Assembly (NCBI RefSeq): GCF_900187125.1
Contig: NZ_LT906468.1
Span: 3,286,001 to 3,350,000, forward strand
From: Sphingobacterium mizutaii
GTDB lineage: Bacteria > Bacteroidota > Bacteroidia > Sphingobacteriales > Sphingobacteriaceae
Direction: 5' to 3'
Length of the DNA stretch: 64,000 bases
Shown: in pieces, positions 1-7,782 of the stretch
Layout: each line of letters starts with the position of its first letter
Numbering within the stretch: the first letter of the stretch is position 1
Translations under genes and position numbers: made by a program
Notes under the pieces: model-generated
Databases searched by the model: none
Seen by the model: the letters and a program-made list of their open reading frames with translations, nothing else
Told to the model about the DNA's origin: nothing

Positions 1-39
1 AGCTGGGGTCTTGATGGTCGTGTTTGGATTGATAAATAA
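1..39 (+). CDS. C-terminal end of an upstream gene (partial)
   Basis: An open frame enters from the left edge, encodes 12 residues ending in VWIDK and stops with TAA at 37-39, 11 bases before the next start. It reads in the same direction as the two surface lipoproteins that follow, so it is probably an earlier member of the same operon (a SusD-like protein or a glycosidase would be usual there). The fragment is too short to assign to a family. Confidence 0.55.
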   Translation, partial: SWGLDGRVWIDK

Positions 40-50
40 ACCTATAGATT

Positions 51-1427
51 ATGAAAACCATATTGAAATTATTCAAAAATATATACCTGCCGATCCTTTG
101 TATTTCCGTCTTGTTCGGATGTAAGGATACAGCCTTGGAGGATTTCTCCCTCAAACCGGGCTCTGCTACGACGGTGGGTTCGGGGGACATCGCTGGTGGC
201 ATTACGAAAACCAATGAACAGATCACCGTTCCGGTAAGTATCAAACTGAGCACGCCCGCTTCTAAAGCTTTTGATGTAAACCTAGCGGTGAATCAGAAAG
301 CTGCAGCGGACCATATCAAAAACAAGAACCTAGGCAGTAATTACATTGCTATCAAGCCAGAATCTATCTTTTTACCAAACAGTACCAAGGTTAATTTCGG
401 AGCAGATTCAGCAGTGTTCAATGTTACGATAACCCGTACCGAGGTGGAAAAATATTTCGGAAAGAACATTGTCATTGGCTATAGCATTACCAATGCTGGA
501 AAAGGAAACAACATTGATAAAAACAATGCTACGGGGGTACTAATCCTGAAAGTTAATGACCTGATCACAGAGTCAGACATACATTTCATTTCCTTAACCA
601 ATGGTGCAGGTGCGGTCTTAGAAGCTAAAAACCAAGTAAATTATGTCAGCTCATCCTCTGGGATGACCATACCATTGGGCATTAGCTTAGCAAGTTTCCC
701 TGGTTCTGCTTTCACGGTGGAGGTGGTTACTTCGACGGATACCATCGCCCAATTGATTAAAGCTGGAACACTACCAGCAAATACCATCGGGCTAACACCG
801 GAGCAATATACTATTCCTAGTAAGGTATTGGTTCCAAGCAATGCGAAATCAGCAGGTCTTGAAATCAACGTTCCTTGGTCGGTAGTCAATGCTAATCTGG
901 ACAAAAAACTGGCTGTATTGGTAAAACTAAGCTCTTCTACCCTACATGTGCTCAATCCACAGAAAAACTATAGCATCATATTGATCGATTCTGAAAACGT
1001 GGTTGAGGTGGATGTAACGAATCAAGGCGAATATTTCTACAGTAGGGATAATGGAAACCAAAATGAAAATGCTGTCAAATTGATTGACAACAACTACAAC
1101 AGTAAGTTCCTATTGTTCGATTTCGTAGACCTAGAGCTGAAACTGGTATATGATGAGCCACAGAAGATCGGTGCTTATACCTTCACTTCAGGAAATGATG
1201 CCCAAGAAAGAGATCCAGCAGAATGGGTGCTTTATGGATCCAATGATGGAACCACTTGGGAAGCCTTGGATACACGCAGAACAGAAGTTTTCAATAACCG
1301 TACAGAAACTAAACGCTTTAACATTCAATTCCCTAAAGCGTACAAACAGTTCAAGCTACATATTGAAAGAACGAGAAGCAGTAGTTTATTCCAGATGGCG
1401 GAATGGAGAATGGTTAGAATTCCTTAA
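51..1427 (+). CDS. DUF1735-type surface lipoprotein with C-terminal discoidin (F5/8C) domain
   Basis: The 458-residue protein starts with a lipoprotein signal peptide whose lipobox LFGC places the lipidated Cys at residue 24. The region of about 40-170 resembles DUF1735 (BT_3987-like), with a looser second Ig-like copy at about 190-320. Residues of about 330-458 form a discoidin-like beta-sandwich containing YTFTSGNDAQERDP, a WVLYGSNDG stretch and a conserved Trp. Such proteins are typically outer-membrane glycan-binding partners in Sus-like polysaccharide utilisation loci of Bacteroidota. The next gene begins 8 bases after the stop and carries the same C-terminal domain, so the two are probably co-transcribed and bind related glycans. 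The ligand cannot be told from sequence. Confidence 0.8.
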   Translation: MKTILKLFKNIYLPILCISVLFGCKDTALEDFSLKPGSATTVGSGDIAGGITKTNEQITVPVSIKLSTPASKAFDVNLAVNQKAAADHIKNKNLGSNYIAIKPESIFLPNSTKVNFGADSAVFNVTITRTEVEKYFGKNIVIGYSITNAGKGNNIDKNNATGVLILKVNDLITESDIHFISLTNGAGAVLEAKNQVNYVSSSSGMTIPLGISLASFPGSAFTVEVVTSTDTIAQLIKAGTLPANTIGLTPEQYTIPSKVLVPSNAKSAGLEINVPWSVVNANLDKKLAVLVKLSSSTLHVLNPQKNYSIILIDSENVVEVDVTNQGEYFYSRDNGNQNENAVKLIDNNYNSKFLLFDFVDLELKLVYDEPQKIGAYTFTSGNDAQERDPAEWVLYGSNDGTTWEALDTRRTEVFNNRTETKRFNIQFPKAYKQFKLHIERTRSSSLFQMAEWRMVRIP

Positions 1428-1435
1428 CAATTACA

Positions 1436-2482
1436 ATGATCAGAATGATGAAAATAATGAAATATGCATTTTACTGCTTGATCTTGGCTTCGATCAGCAG
1501 CGCATGTACAAAGGATGAACAGGGGGTTCCTGAAATCATAGAAAAAGAGCCGAAGCCAACGGCAGCTTTTACCTATGCATTGGCAAATGCGAACGACCCC
1601 TTTACTTATAAATTCGACAATAAGGGAACTAATTTCAAGGAAACGCGCTGGTCCTTCGGTGATGATAGTACATCGTCTATTGCAGGACCATCCCATACCT
1701 TCTTGAATACTGGCACCTATGTCGTAAAAATGGTAGCATTAAATGGAGAAGGCTATTGGGCACAGCGGGAGGAAACTATCCGCATCTCTGCAGCCAACTT
1801 GATCAAGGTAAATACCAAAACCGTTGGAGCAGGTAAACTGAACTTGTCTTTCACAACCAATATGGCCGTGAGCAAAACAGAATGGCGTGATGGCTATAAA
1901 ACTTCTGGAGCGATCCTCAGTACCGACAAAACCATTGATCTGACCTTTGACCCGGGAACCTTTAAAGAGATCCAGTTAAAGCTGACGACCGCAAAAGGAT
2001 CGGTAGCGATGATGAACCTTTTTGTATCTGAATTGGGACTGATCAAAGATGTGACTACCTTTGAGAACATGTTCTCGGTATCCCATGAGAACGGGGGTGG
2101 TCCAGATGGTGGAGAAGGATCCAAGAAGATGATCGACGGTAATATCACAACCAAGATATTTGTGGGTGGTGTGGGACCAAATATGAGCTGGCAGTTCCTA
2201 TTTGACTCGCCACAAGTGGTGAATGGCTATAGCTTGACTTCTGGTAATGATGCGCCAGACCGTGACCCAAGGAGATGGAAAGTGGAAGGCTCCATTGATG
2301 GTAAAACATGGGTAGTGGTTGATGAAAGAGGTCCTGAATACTTCACAGAAAGAAGACAGTCTAGAACCTTTAATTTCACCAATAAAACCGCCTATAACTA
2401 TTATAAATTCTCCATTACTGAATTGAATGGTGGAAGTAACTTCCAGATTTCGGAAGTCCGAATCCTTGAATTCCCTCAATAG
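1436..2482 (+). CDS. PKD-domain lipoprotein with C-terminal discoidin domain
   Basis: The 348-residue protein has a lipobox (SSAC, Cys24) and then a PKD domain at about 40-120, with the typical WSFGDDS turn and the HTFLNTGTYVV strand. A linker Ig-like region follows, and a discoidin-like domain at about 215-348. That last domain closely parallels the upstream gene's: YSLTSGNDAPDRDPRRW here against YTFTSGNDAQERDPAEW there. It is the last gene of the surface-lipoprotein operon and is followed by a hairpin terminator. Met4, Met5 and Met8 are alternative starts that keep a usable signal peptide; Met1 is taken because it lies 8 bases after the previous stop. A cell-surface carbohydrate-binding role is inferred. 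Confidence 0.78.
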   Translation: MIRMMKIMKYAFYCLILASISSACTKDEQGVPEIIEKEPKPTAAFTYALANANDPFTYKFDNKGTNFKETRWSFGDDSTSSIAGPSHTFLNTGTYVVKMVALNGEGYWAQREETIRISAANLIKVNTKTVGAGKLNLSFTTNMAVSKTEWRDGYKTSGAILSTDKTIDLTFDPGTFKEIQLKLTTAKGSVAMMNLFVSELGLIKDVTTFENMFSVSHENGGGPDGGEGSKKMIDGNITTKIFVGGVGPNMSWQFLFDSPQVVNGYSLTSGNDAPDRDPRRWKVEGSIDGKTWVVVDERGPEYFTERRQSRTFNFTNKTAYNYYKFSITELNGGSNFQISEVRILEFPQ

Positions 2483-2513
2483 AAATTCCACATAAGAATT
2501 TAATACGTTAGTA

Positions 2514-2559
2514 AAATCCTGGTTGCTGATTCTGTTTACAGAAAAGGCAATCAGGATTT
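2514..2559 (+). terminator. Hairpin terminator after the PKD lipoprotein gene
   Basis: Thirteen-base arms at 2514-2526 and 2547-2559 pair with one wobble and are followed by a T run on the plus strand. This closes the operon that enters from the left edge. Confidence 0.8.
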
Positions 2560-2591
2560 TTTTTACCCTTCCCTTTTAAGAGTAATATTTT

Positions 2592-2712
2592 AAGTTTGAC
2601 CTTATTCGAGACACATTGCTAAAACTCGCAAAATGACCCAATAAATTCCAAAGGAATTCCCGACACTTTTCCGAAGGTTTCCCGAACATGTCTCGAATAT
2701 GCCTCGAATGAA
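2592..2712. repeat. Dispersed intergenic repeat, copy A
   Basis: The stretch 2592-2613 reads AGTTTGACCTTATTCGAGAC and nearly matches 25372-25393; an inverted relative lies at 25416-25435. Further CGA-rich motifs follow at 2661-2712 (TCTCGAATAT, CCTCGAATG), roughly inverted relative to the first. It lies in a gap and encodes nothing evident. A REP-like or MITE-like family is possible but not shown by two copies. Confidence 0.55.
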
Positions 2713-2714
2713 AC

Positions 2715-2784
2715 CAAAAAAAATCTCGCTGCATTTCAAAAAAAATCTCGCTGCATCTTTTGAAATGCAGCGAGATTTTTTTTG
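2715..2784. repeat. Three-armed inverted repeat, probable bidirectional terminator
   Basis: The same 20-base word (CAAAAAAAATCTCGCTGCAT) occurs at 2715-2734 and 2737-2756, and its exact reverse complement at 2765-2784. Including flanks, the 2761-2784 arm pairs perfectly with 2715-2738 over 24 bases, or with 2737-2756 over 20 bases. In either direction the stem ends in a T run, so it could terminate both the left operon and yajC. Confidence 0.75.
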
Positions 2785-2785
2785 A

Positions 2786-2902
2786 AGTATTTAGTAGTTA
2801 GTATTTAGTATTTAGACACCTATATAGTCTTCAAAAGAACCTAGTGGGATCCATTGTACGCCAACACAAAGTCTAAATACTAAATACTTTATACTAAATA
2901 CT
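2786..2902. repeat. Long imperfect inverted repeat next to the yajC stop codon
   Basis: Arms of 32 bases at 2786-2817 and 2871-2902 differ at three positions and are built from iterated TATTTAG/CTAAATA units. The innermost 17 bases pair perfectly. They enclose 53 bases beginning ACCTATATAGTC. The right arm overlaps the first two bases of the yajC stop codon (2901-2903). Confidence 0.7.
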
Positions 2903-3212
2903 ATTTAGATTCAGTATTCAAAGCTTTAGAAGCTTCTAGAGAGATAGCCGTTTTGTCAAAGCGGATTTTAACACCATTACCTACGTCTACTAAGAAAGTT
3001 TTATCACTTACTTCAACGATACGGCCGTGGATTCCAGCAGTAGTCACTACTCTAGAGTTTACACCAATTTCTTCGATATATTTTTTGTGTTCTTTTTGCT
3101 TTTTCATTTGTGGTCTAATCATAAAGAAATAGAAAACCACAATGATTAATACCATAGGAATTAACTGTGTAAAGCCACTTCCTCCTACTTGTAATAAAAT
3201 TGTTGAAATCAT
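2901..3212 (-). CDS. yajC: Preprotein translocase subunit YajC
   Basis: The 103-residue protein has one N-terminal membrane segment (LIPMVLIIVVFYFFMIRP, about 16-33) followed by the typical QMKKQKEHKKYIEEI and a small beta-barrel-like domain with VVTTAGIHGRI. YajC is an accessory of the Sec translocon that associates with SecDF in the inner membrane. Length and architecture are normal. It is the last gene of a minus-strand run nusB, DUF1573 gene, yajC with gaps of 11 and 27 bases, an order commonly seen in Bacteroidota. The three are probably co-transcribed. Confidence 0.93.
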   Translation of the reverse strand: MISTILLQVGGSGFTQLIPMVLIIVVFYFFMIRPQMKKQKEHKKYIEEIGVNSRVVTTAGIHGRIVEVSDKTFLVDVGNGVKIRFDKTAISLEASKALNTESK

Positions 3213-3239
3213 TTGTATATTATAGTTTATAGTTACTTA

Positions 3240-3683
3240 TTAGATTGCCTCTACTTCACCTTTCAATTGAACGGTGCTGATGTTTGCCTCAGCATTGGAA
3301 GCAATGGTGATTATTTTTTGTTGTTGTCCGACTTGGCCACTGCTGTTGAACTCCACAGCGATTTCACCCACTTTCCCTGGTAATACCGGAGTGGTGGTAA
3401 ATGTTGGCGTGGTACAGCCACAGCTTGCTGAAACTTGGGAAAGGATTACAGGGCTAGTGCCTGTATTCTCAAACTTGAAAACATGCTTAACGACTTCGCC
3501 TTCTTTGATCTTTCCGAAATTATAAACGGTTTCCTCGAATTCCATTTTTCCGATTCCATCGTTCCCTTCAGTAGTTGCTGATTCGGTTGTATTTTGTGCA
3601 TCAGCATCTGTTTTCTTGCCTTCTTGGTTACAAGAAGCAAACAGAACTGTTGCAGCAACAAATGATAAAATAAGTTTTTTCAT
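3240..3683 (-). CDS. DUF1573 domain lipoprotein
   Basis: The 147-residue protein has a lipobox ending at Cys18 (VLFASC), a Ser/Thr/Asp-rich linker and a DUF1573 domain at about 48-145. That domain is an Ig-like ASH/MSP fold marked by YNFGKIKEGEVVKHVFKFEN and the SCGCTTP motif. DUF1573 proteins are common envelope proteins of Bacteroidota with no established function. It lies between nusB and yajC on the same strand, a conserved setting that suggests a link with envelope protein export, which is inference only. Confidence 0.85.
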   Translation of the reverse strand: MKKLILSFVAATVLFASCNQEGKKTDADAQNTTESATTEGNDGIGKMEFEETVYNFGKIKEGEVVKHVFKFENTGTSPVILSQVSASCGCTTPTFTTTPVLPGKVGEIAVEFNSSGQVGQQQKIITIASNAEANISTVQLKGEVEAI

Positions 3684-3694
3684 GTTAATATGAT

Positions 3695-4645
3695 TTAAGC
3701 GATCAATCCCCTACCTTCTTTTTTGATACGTCTTTGCGCATTCAGGTCGGCAAGGATTTTATCTAAGATACCATTGATAAAGGTACTACTTTTCAAGGTA
3801 CTGAATGATTTCGATAGTTCGATATATTCGTTGATGGTTACTTTGACAGGAATAGTTGGGAAATTGATCAACTCTGTGATTGCCATACGCATCAATAGGT
3901 TGTCTAGCAAAGCGATACGGTCAGATTCCCAGTTCTTGGTCTTCGCAGCGATCATATCTTGGTACTCATCAGCATATTTGATGGTCATCTTCAATAGATC
4001 GATAATGAAATCCTTGTCCTCTAACCAGCTCGGAGTCAAATCAGCTAATTTGTTTTTGGCAGGAACTTCAGAACTGAAATTCTTGAAGGTCTTGGCAATC
4101 ATAGCCTGAAGCACTTCCTTGTCCACTTGCCAATTGATGAAACGCTCGTCTAATGCCTGCTCGATATCTGGTGATTTCAAGATGATCTTTTTGAAGATAT
4201 ACTTAATGATATCTTTTTCGGCTGAAATAGAGCGGTCTTCAAGATTTAGGTATTCCAGGTAGGCTTCTGAATCTTTTAGTTGGGAAAAGATAGAACGAAC
4301 AATTTCCGGATCGTAATTCCAATCAACTTTATAGCGCTTTACCTTCTCTAGGTATTCCCTGTTTTGTCTCAAGGAATCGATGAAGGTATTGCTGTTTAAT
4401 TTGGTAGAAGTAAAGGTCTTATCCTTATCTGATGGAATCCACTTATTGGCGATTCCCTCCACATCGACTAGGACATACTCAGCCACTTCATCTAGGAGAT
4501 TCAGTGTCCAGATGTACATTTCATCGACTTCCTCCACACTTTTGAGCAGACTTTTCTCAAAATTGACGATGTTCTTGTCTTCCGACAAGCTGTAGGCATA
4601 CAATGTCTGCATGACCTTTACCCTAAGGTGTCTTCTATTTAGCAT
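3695..4645 (-). CDS. nusB: Transcription antitermination factor NusB, long Bacteroidota form
   Basis: The 316-residue protein begins MLNRRHLRVKVMQTLYAY, the start typical of NusB. The canonical helical NusB core lies at about 205-300 (WESDRIALLDNLLMRMAITEL, VTINEYIELSKSFST, FINGILDKI). E. coli NusB has about 140 residues; the long N-terminal part is usual in Bacteroidota. NusB with NusE (S10) binds boxA RNA and supports processive rRNA transcription. It is the first gene of the nusB, DUF1573, yajC group and lies 48 bases after the dehydrogenase gene, which may share the transcript. Confidence 0.92.
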   Translation of the reverse strand: MLNRRHLRVKVMQTLYAYSLSEDKNIVNFEKSLLKSVEEVDEMYIWTLNLLDEVAEYVLVDVEGIANKWIPSDKDKTFTSTKLNSNTFIDSLRQNREYLEKVKRYKVDWNYDPEIVRSIFSQLKDSEAYLEYLNLEDRSISAEKDIIKYIFKKIILKSPDIEQALDERFINWQVDKEVLQAMIAKTFKNFSSEVPAKNKLADLTPSWLEDKDFIIDLLKMTIKYADEYQDMIAAKTKNWESDRIALLDNLLMRMAITELINFPTIPVKVTINEYIELSKSFSTLKSSTFINGILDKILADLNAQRRIKKEGRGLIA

Positions 4646-4693
4646 AATTTATTGAAAGAACGAATATTTAATAAAGAACGATATTATACTATA

Positions 4694-5770
4694 TTATTTT
4701 AACTTTCTCATGTCTTGAATACGCTTTTCAGCTAATTCTTTAGCGGCCTGATAAGTAGAGATATTTTCTTCTTTTGATTTTTGGATTACGTGTCTGGTTG
4801 CGGTGTAAATGTAACGGATCAAGTGATCAGTGCGATCAGCACCATAACCTTCTAATTCCGAGAAACAGCTGATCAATGCACCAGCATTGATTAAGAAATC
4901 TGGAGTATAAAGGATGTTGTTATCCTTCAATAATTGAACGGTTTTTTCCTCTTCCAAGAGTTGGTTGTTCGCAGAACCAGCGATAATCTTGCAACGCATA
5001 CGTGGAACTGTATCTGGATTCACTGTACCGCCTAATGCACATGGAGCATAAACATCAGCATCCAATTCAAAGCTAGTTGAGTAAGTAATAGGTTCAGCTT
5101 TATATTTCGCTGCAATTTTCATCTTACGCTCTTCAGTCATGTCAGAAACATAAACCCTAGCATTTTCAGCACGTAAAAGAGATACTAAATGCTCTCCTAC
5201 GCTACCTACACCCTGTACAGCGATCTTTCTTCCGGCAAGGTTATCATCGCCATAAAGCTCTTTGATAGCCGCTTTGATACCGTAATAAACGCCTTTGGCA
5301 GCAAATACGGTAGTATCACCAGAACCATTCAATGAAGTTGGCAAGCCAGCAACATAGTTAGTTTCTGCATGAATGTATTCTAAGTCTTTTTGGGTGGTAC
5401 CCACATCGATGGAAGCGATAAAGTTTCCATTCAATCCGTTGATAAATCGTCCAAAACGACGCATTAAGACTTCTGATTTTTCGGTTCTGTTGTTACCAAT
5501 GATAATGGCACTACCTCCACCTAGGTTAAGACCAGCAAGGGAAGCTTTATAGGTGATGGCTTTCGATAGACGCAAAGCATCTTCGATAGCTTCGGCTTCT
5601 GTAGCATACGGCAACATACGGACCCCACCGATGGCAGGTCCTAGCGTGGTGTCATGGATAGCTACAATAGCTTTCAAACCAACTTCCTTATCATTACAAA
5701 TGAAAATATTTTGATGGTCTGAAACACGCATCAAATCAAATAACGAGGTAGAATCTTTTTGCATAAACAA
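4694..5770 (-). CDS. Glu/Leu/Phe/Val dehydrogenase family protein (leucine dehydrogenase-like)
   Basis: The 358 residues match the length of leucine dehydrogenase. The N-terminal substrate domain has GPAIGGVRM (44-52) and the lysine-bearing TYKASLAG (Lys75). The catalytic-loop Asp is in IASIDVGTT (Asp122). The NAD domain carries GVGSVGEHL. The family deaminates branched-chain amino acids to 2-oxo acids with NAD. One oddity is that the glycine-rich active-site motif reads GGGSAII, with Ser87 (codon 5510-5512) where the family has its catalytic Lys in GGGK. Either activity is altered or this is a divergent paralogue. A second in-frame Met is at residue 3. A good CAAAnnTA promoter precedes it. 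Confidence 0.82.
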   Translation of the reverse strand: MFMQKDSTSLFDLMRVSDHQNIFICNDKEVGLKAIVAIHDTTLGPAIGGVRMLPYATEAEAIEDALRLSKAITYKASLAGLNLGGGSAIIIGNNRTEKSEVLMRRFGRFINGLNGNFIASIDVGTTQKDLEYIHAETNYVAGLPTSLNGSGDTTVFAAKGVYYGIKAAIKELYGDDNLAGRKIAVQGVGSVGEHLVSLLRAENARVYVSDMTEERKMKIAAKYKAEPITYSTSFELDADVYAPCALGGTVNPDTVPRMRCKIIAGSANNQLLEEEKTVQLLKDNNILYTPDFLINAGALISCFSELEGYGADRTDHLIRYIYTATRHVIQKSKEENISTYQAAKELAEKRIQDMRKLK

Positions 5771-5786
5771 ACAAAATTAACAGGTA

Positions 5787-5820
5787 CAAAATTAGCAAAT
5801 TATTTAGTTCTTTAGCCAAA
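5787..5820 (-). promoter_or_regulatory. Candidate Bacteroidota promoter for the dehydrogenase gene
   Basis: On the minus strand TAATTTTG (5787-5794) fits the -7 consensus TAnnTTTG and is preceded after about 22 bases by TTTG (5817-5820), a -33-like element. It lies 17 bases upstream of the start codon. This is a consensus match only. Confidence 0.45.
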
Positions 5821-5911
5821 AGCCTTAAAATATTCGATTTAGGGCAAACTATTGACATTATCACAACTTTACTGCATAGTTTATTGAAAATTATCCATTA
5901 TTTTTGTTCAA

Positions 5912-7642
5912 ATGAAGGAACTATCATACCTCAATAAATTTTTCTATAAATATCGTTGGCGCGTCATCCCAGGTGTGATATTCGTAATTATATCCAATTA
6001 CTTCGGAATTCTGCCTGCACAGGTCATCCGTGAAGCCTTTGACTTGGTCAAGGAAAACATCGACCTGTACCGATTGTACGACGGCTTTGATAGGCAATCC
6101 ATTATTTATGAGGTATTCAGTAAATCCCTTCTTTTCTTTGGTATCGTGGTATTGGTTCTGGCACTATTGCGCGGGATATTCCTTTTTATGATGCGCCAGA
6201 CCTTGATCTTGACCTCAAGACATATTGAATATGATATCAAAAATGAAATCTATCAGCATTATCAGCAATTAGATTTCGCCTTCTACCGCAGGAATAATAC
6301 AGGTGACCTGATGAACCGTGCGACAGAAGATGTCAATCAGGTGCGTAACTATTTAGGTCCAGCCATCATGTATGCGATCAATACCGTGGTATTGTCCATC
6401 ATGATCATCTATGCCATGTACAATGTCAATGCGACATTGGCTACCTATTCCCTCCTTCCTATTCCAATTATTTCGGTGATTATCTTATTTGTAAACAAGG
6501 TTATCAATAGACGCAGTGAGCGGATCCAGCGGCAATTGTCGCAGTTATCTTCTTTTGTCCAAGAAACATTTTCAGGTATCCGGGTCATCAAGACCTATAC
6601 CCGTGAACAGGACAAGATGGATAATTTCAAGGTGGAAAGTGATCGCTATAAGGATATCAACCTGAACTTGGTAAAGGTGCAGGCTATCTTTTTCCCTTTG
6701 ATTATTTTCTTGATTGGTTTCAGTACCATAATTACGGTTTATATCGGTGGATTGGAAGTGAATGCAGGTAATATCACGGCGGGTAATATTGCCGAATTTA
6801 TTATCTATGTCAACCAATTGACCTTCCCTGCGATGTCATTGGCTTGGGTAACTTCCTTAGTCCAACGAGCAGCGGCATCCCAAAAACGGATCAATGAATT
6901 CTTGGATACCAAATCTGAAATTGTTGGAGGTCAACTGACCCAGGAATTGAATGGCGACATCCAATTGAAGAATGTTTCCTTCACCTATCCGGAGACAGGT
7001 ATCAAAGCGATTGACAATGTCAGTTTCCATATCCCTGCAGGGAAAACCATGGCTATCATAGGTCGGACAGGATCTGGTAAATCCACCCTTGCGAACCTGC
7101 TGATGCGCATGTTTGATGCTGACCAAGGTGAAATCCTGTATGACCGCCGCAATATCAAGGACTTTGAGCTGAAATCAGTTCGGGAGCAGATTGGTTTTGT
7201 GCCGCAACAGGTCTTCCTTTTCTCGGATACCATCGCCCGCAACATTGCTTTTGGTCTGGACCAAGTCGATACTCCTAAAGTGGAGCAAGCCGCGAAGGAT
7301 GCTGTGGTTTATGATAATATCATAGGTTTTGATGAAGGTTTTGAAACCCATATCGGAGAACGTGGAATTACCCTGTCCGGTGGTCAAAAGCAAAGGGTCT
7401 CCATCGCGAGAGCTTTGGTAAAGGATCCTAAAATCCTGATGTTTGATGATTGTCTTTCGGCAGTGGACACCAAGACCGAGGAAGAAATCCTGCATAACCT
7501 AGGTAAAATCATGGATGGAAGGACTTCTATCATCATTGCCCACCGTATTTCGACCATTAAAAATGCTGACCATATCATTGTCCTGGAAGATGGAAAAATC
7601 ATCGAAGAAGGAACCCACTTAGAGCTCCTAAATATGGACTGA
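5912..7642 (+). CDS. ABC exporter (fused membrane and ATPase domains), interrupted near its C-terminus
   Basis: The 576-residue half-transporter has about six membrane helices in residues 15-310 and a nucleotide-binding domain with Walker A GRTGSGKS (384-391), signature LSGGQ (488-492), Walker B ILMFDD (about 508-513) and the H-loop in IIAHRIST. It belongs to the MsbA/MdlB-like lipid or multidrug exporters, acting as a dimer in the inner membrane; the substrate is unknown. After ELLNMD the frame meets TGA at 7640-7642. The same frame then continues with EYASLYEKQLLEA and stops at 7682-7684, which is the normal family tail. The stop therefore looks like a recent Gly(GGA)-to-TGA change, or a sequencing error. 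All catalytic motifs lie upstream, so activity may persist. Confidence 0.85.
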   Translation: MKELSYLNKFFYKYRWRVIPGVIFVIISNYFGILPAQVIREAFDLVKENIDLYRLYDGFDRQSIIYEVFSKSLLFFGIVVLVLALLRGIFLFMMRQTLILTSRHIEYDIKNEIYQHYQQLDFAFYRRNNTGDLMNRATEDVNQVRNYLGPAIMYAINTVVLSIMIIYAMYNVNATLATYSLLPIPIISVIILFVNKVINRRSERIQRQLSQLSSFVQETFSGIRVIKTYTREQDKMDNFKVESDRYKDINLNLVKVQAIFFPLIIFLIGFSTIITVYIGGLEVNAGNITAGNIAEFIIYVNQLTFPAMSLAWVTSLVQRAAASQKRINEFLDTKSEIVGGQLTQELNGDIQLKNVSFTYPETGIKAIDNVSFHIPAGKTMAIIGRTGSGKSTLANLLMRMFDADQGEILYDRRNIKDFELKSVREQIGFVPQQVFLFSDTIARNIAFGLDQVDTPKVEQAAKDAVVYDNIIGFDEGFETHIGERGITLSGGQKQRVSIARALVKDPKILMFDDCLSAVDTKTEEEILHNLGKIMDGRTSIIIAHRISTIKNADHIIVLEDGKIIEEGTHLELLNMD

Positions 7643-7684
7643 GAATACGCCTCCCTCTACGAAAAACAATTGTTGGAGGCTTAA
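7643..7684 (+). pseudogene. Detached C-terminal tail of the ABC exporter after an in-frame TGA
   Basis: The 13 codons after the TGA keep the exporter's frame, encode EYASLYEKQLLEA and end in TAA. The tail matches the usual ending of this exporter family, so it is the original C-terminus separated by a nonsense codon. No frameshift is involved. Confidence 0.7.
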
Positions 7685-7782
7685 AAATTGTCCTTAAAAA
7701 ATATTTTCAAATAATTCTTCGTCCCCAGCATTAAATCAGATGTAAATTATTTACATTTGACTATAATTATTACCAAATCATT

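Larger units (their letters stand above)
2483..2900. other. Repeat-rich gap between convergent genes
   Basis: No gene is supported here. In order the gap holds the terminator at 2514-2559, a dispersed repeat with TATTCGAGACA motifs (2592-2712), a three-armed hairpin element (2715-2784) and a long snap-back inverted repeat (2786-2902) that reaches the yajC stop codon. Confidence 0.8.

Noticed and set aside
2786..2902. Iterated TATTTAG units as a CRISPR array
   Set aside because: Units are 7-8 bases, without equal spacers, and form an inverted rather than a direct array; no cas genes are present.
7640..7642. TGA as selenocysteine codon in the ABC exporter
   Set aside because: No downstream SECIS-like stem and no family precedent; the neighbouring residue is Gly in relatives, so a nonsense change or sequencing error is simpler.
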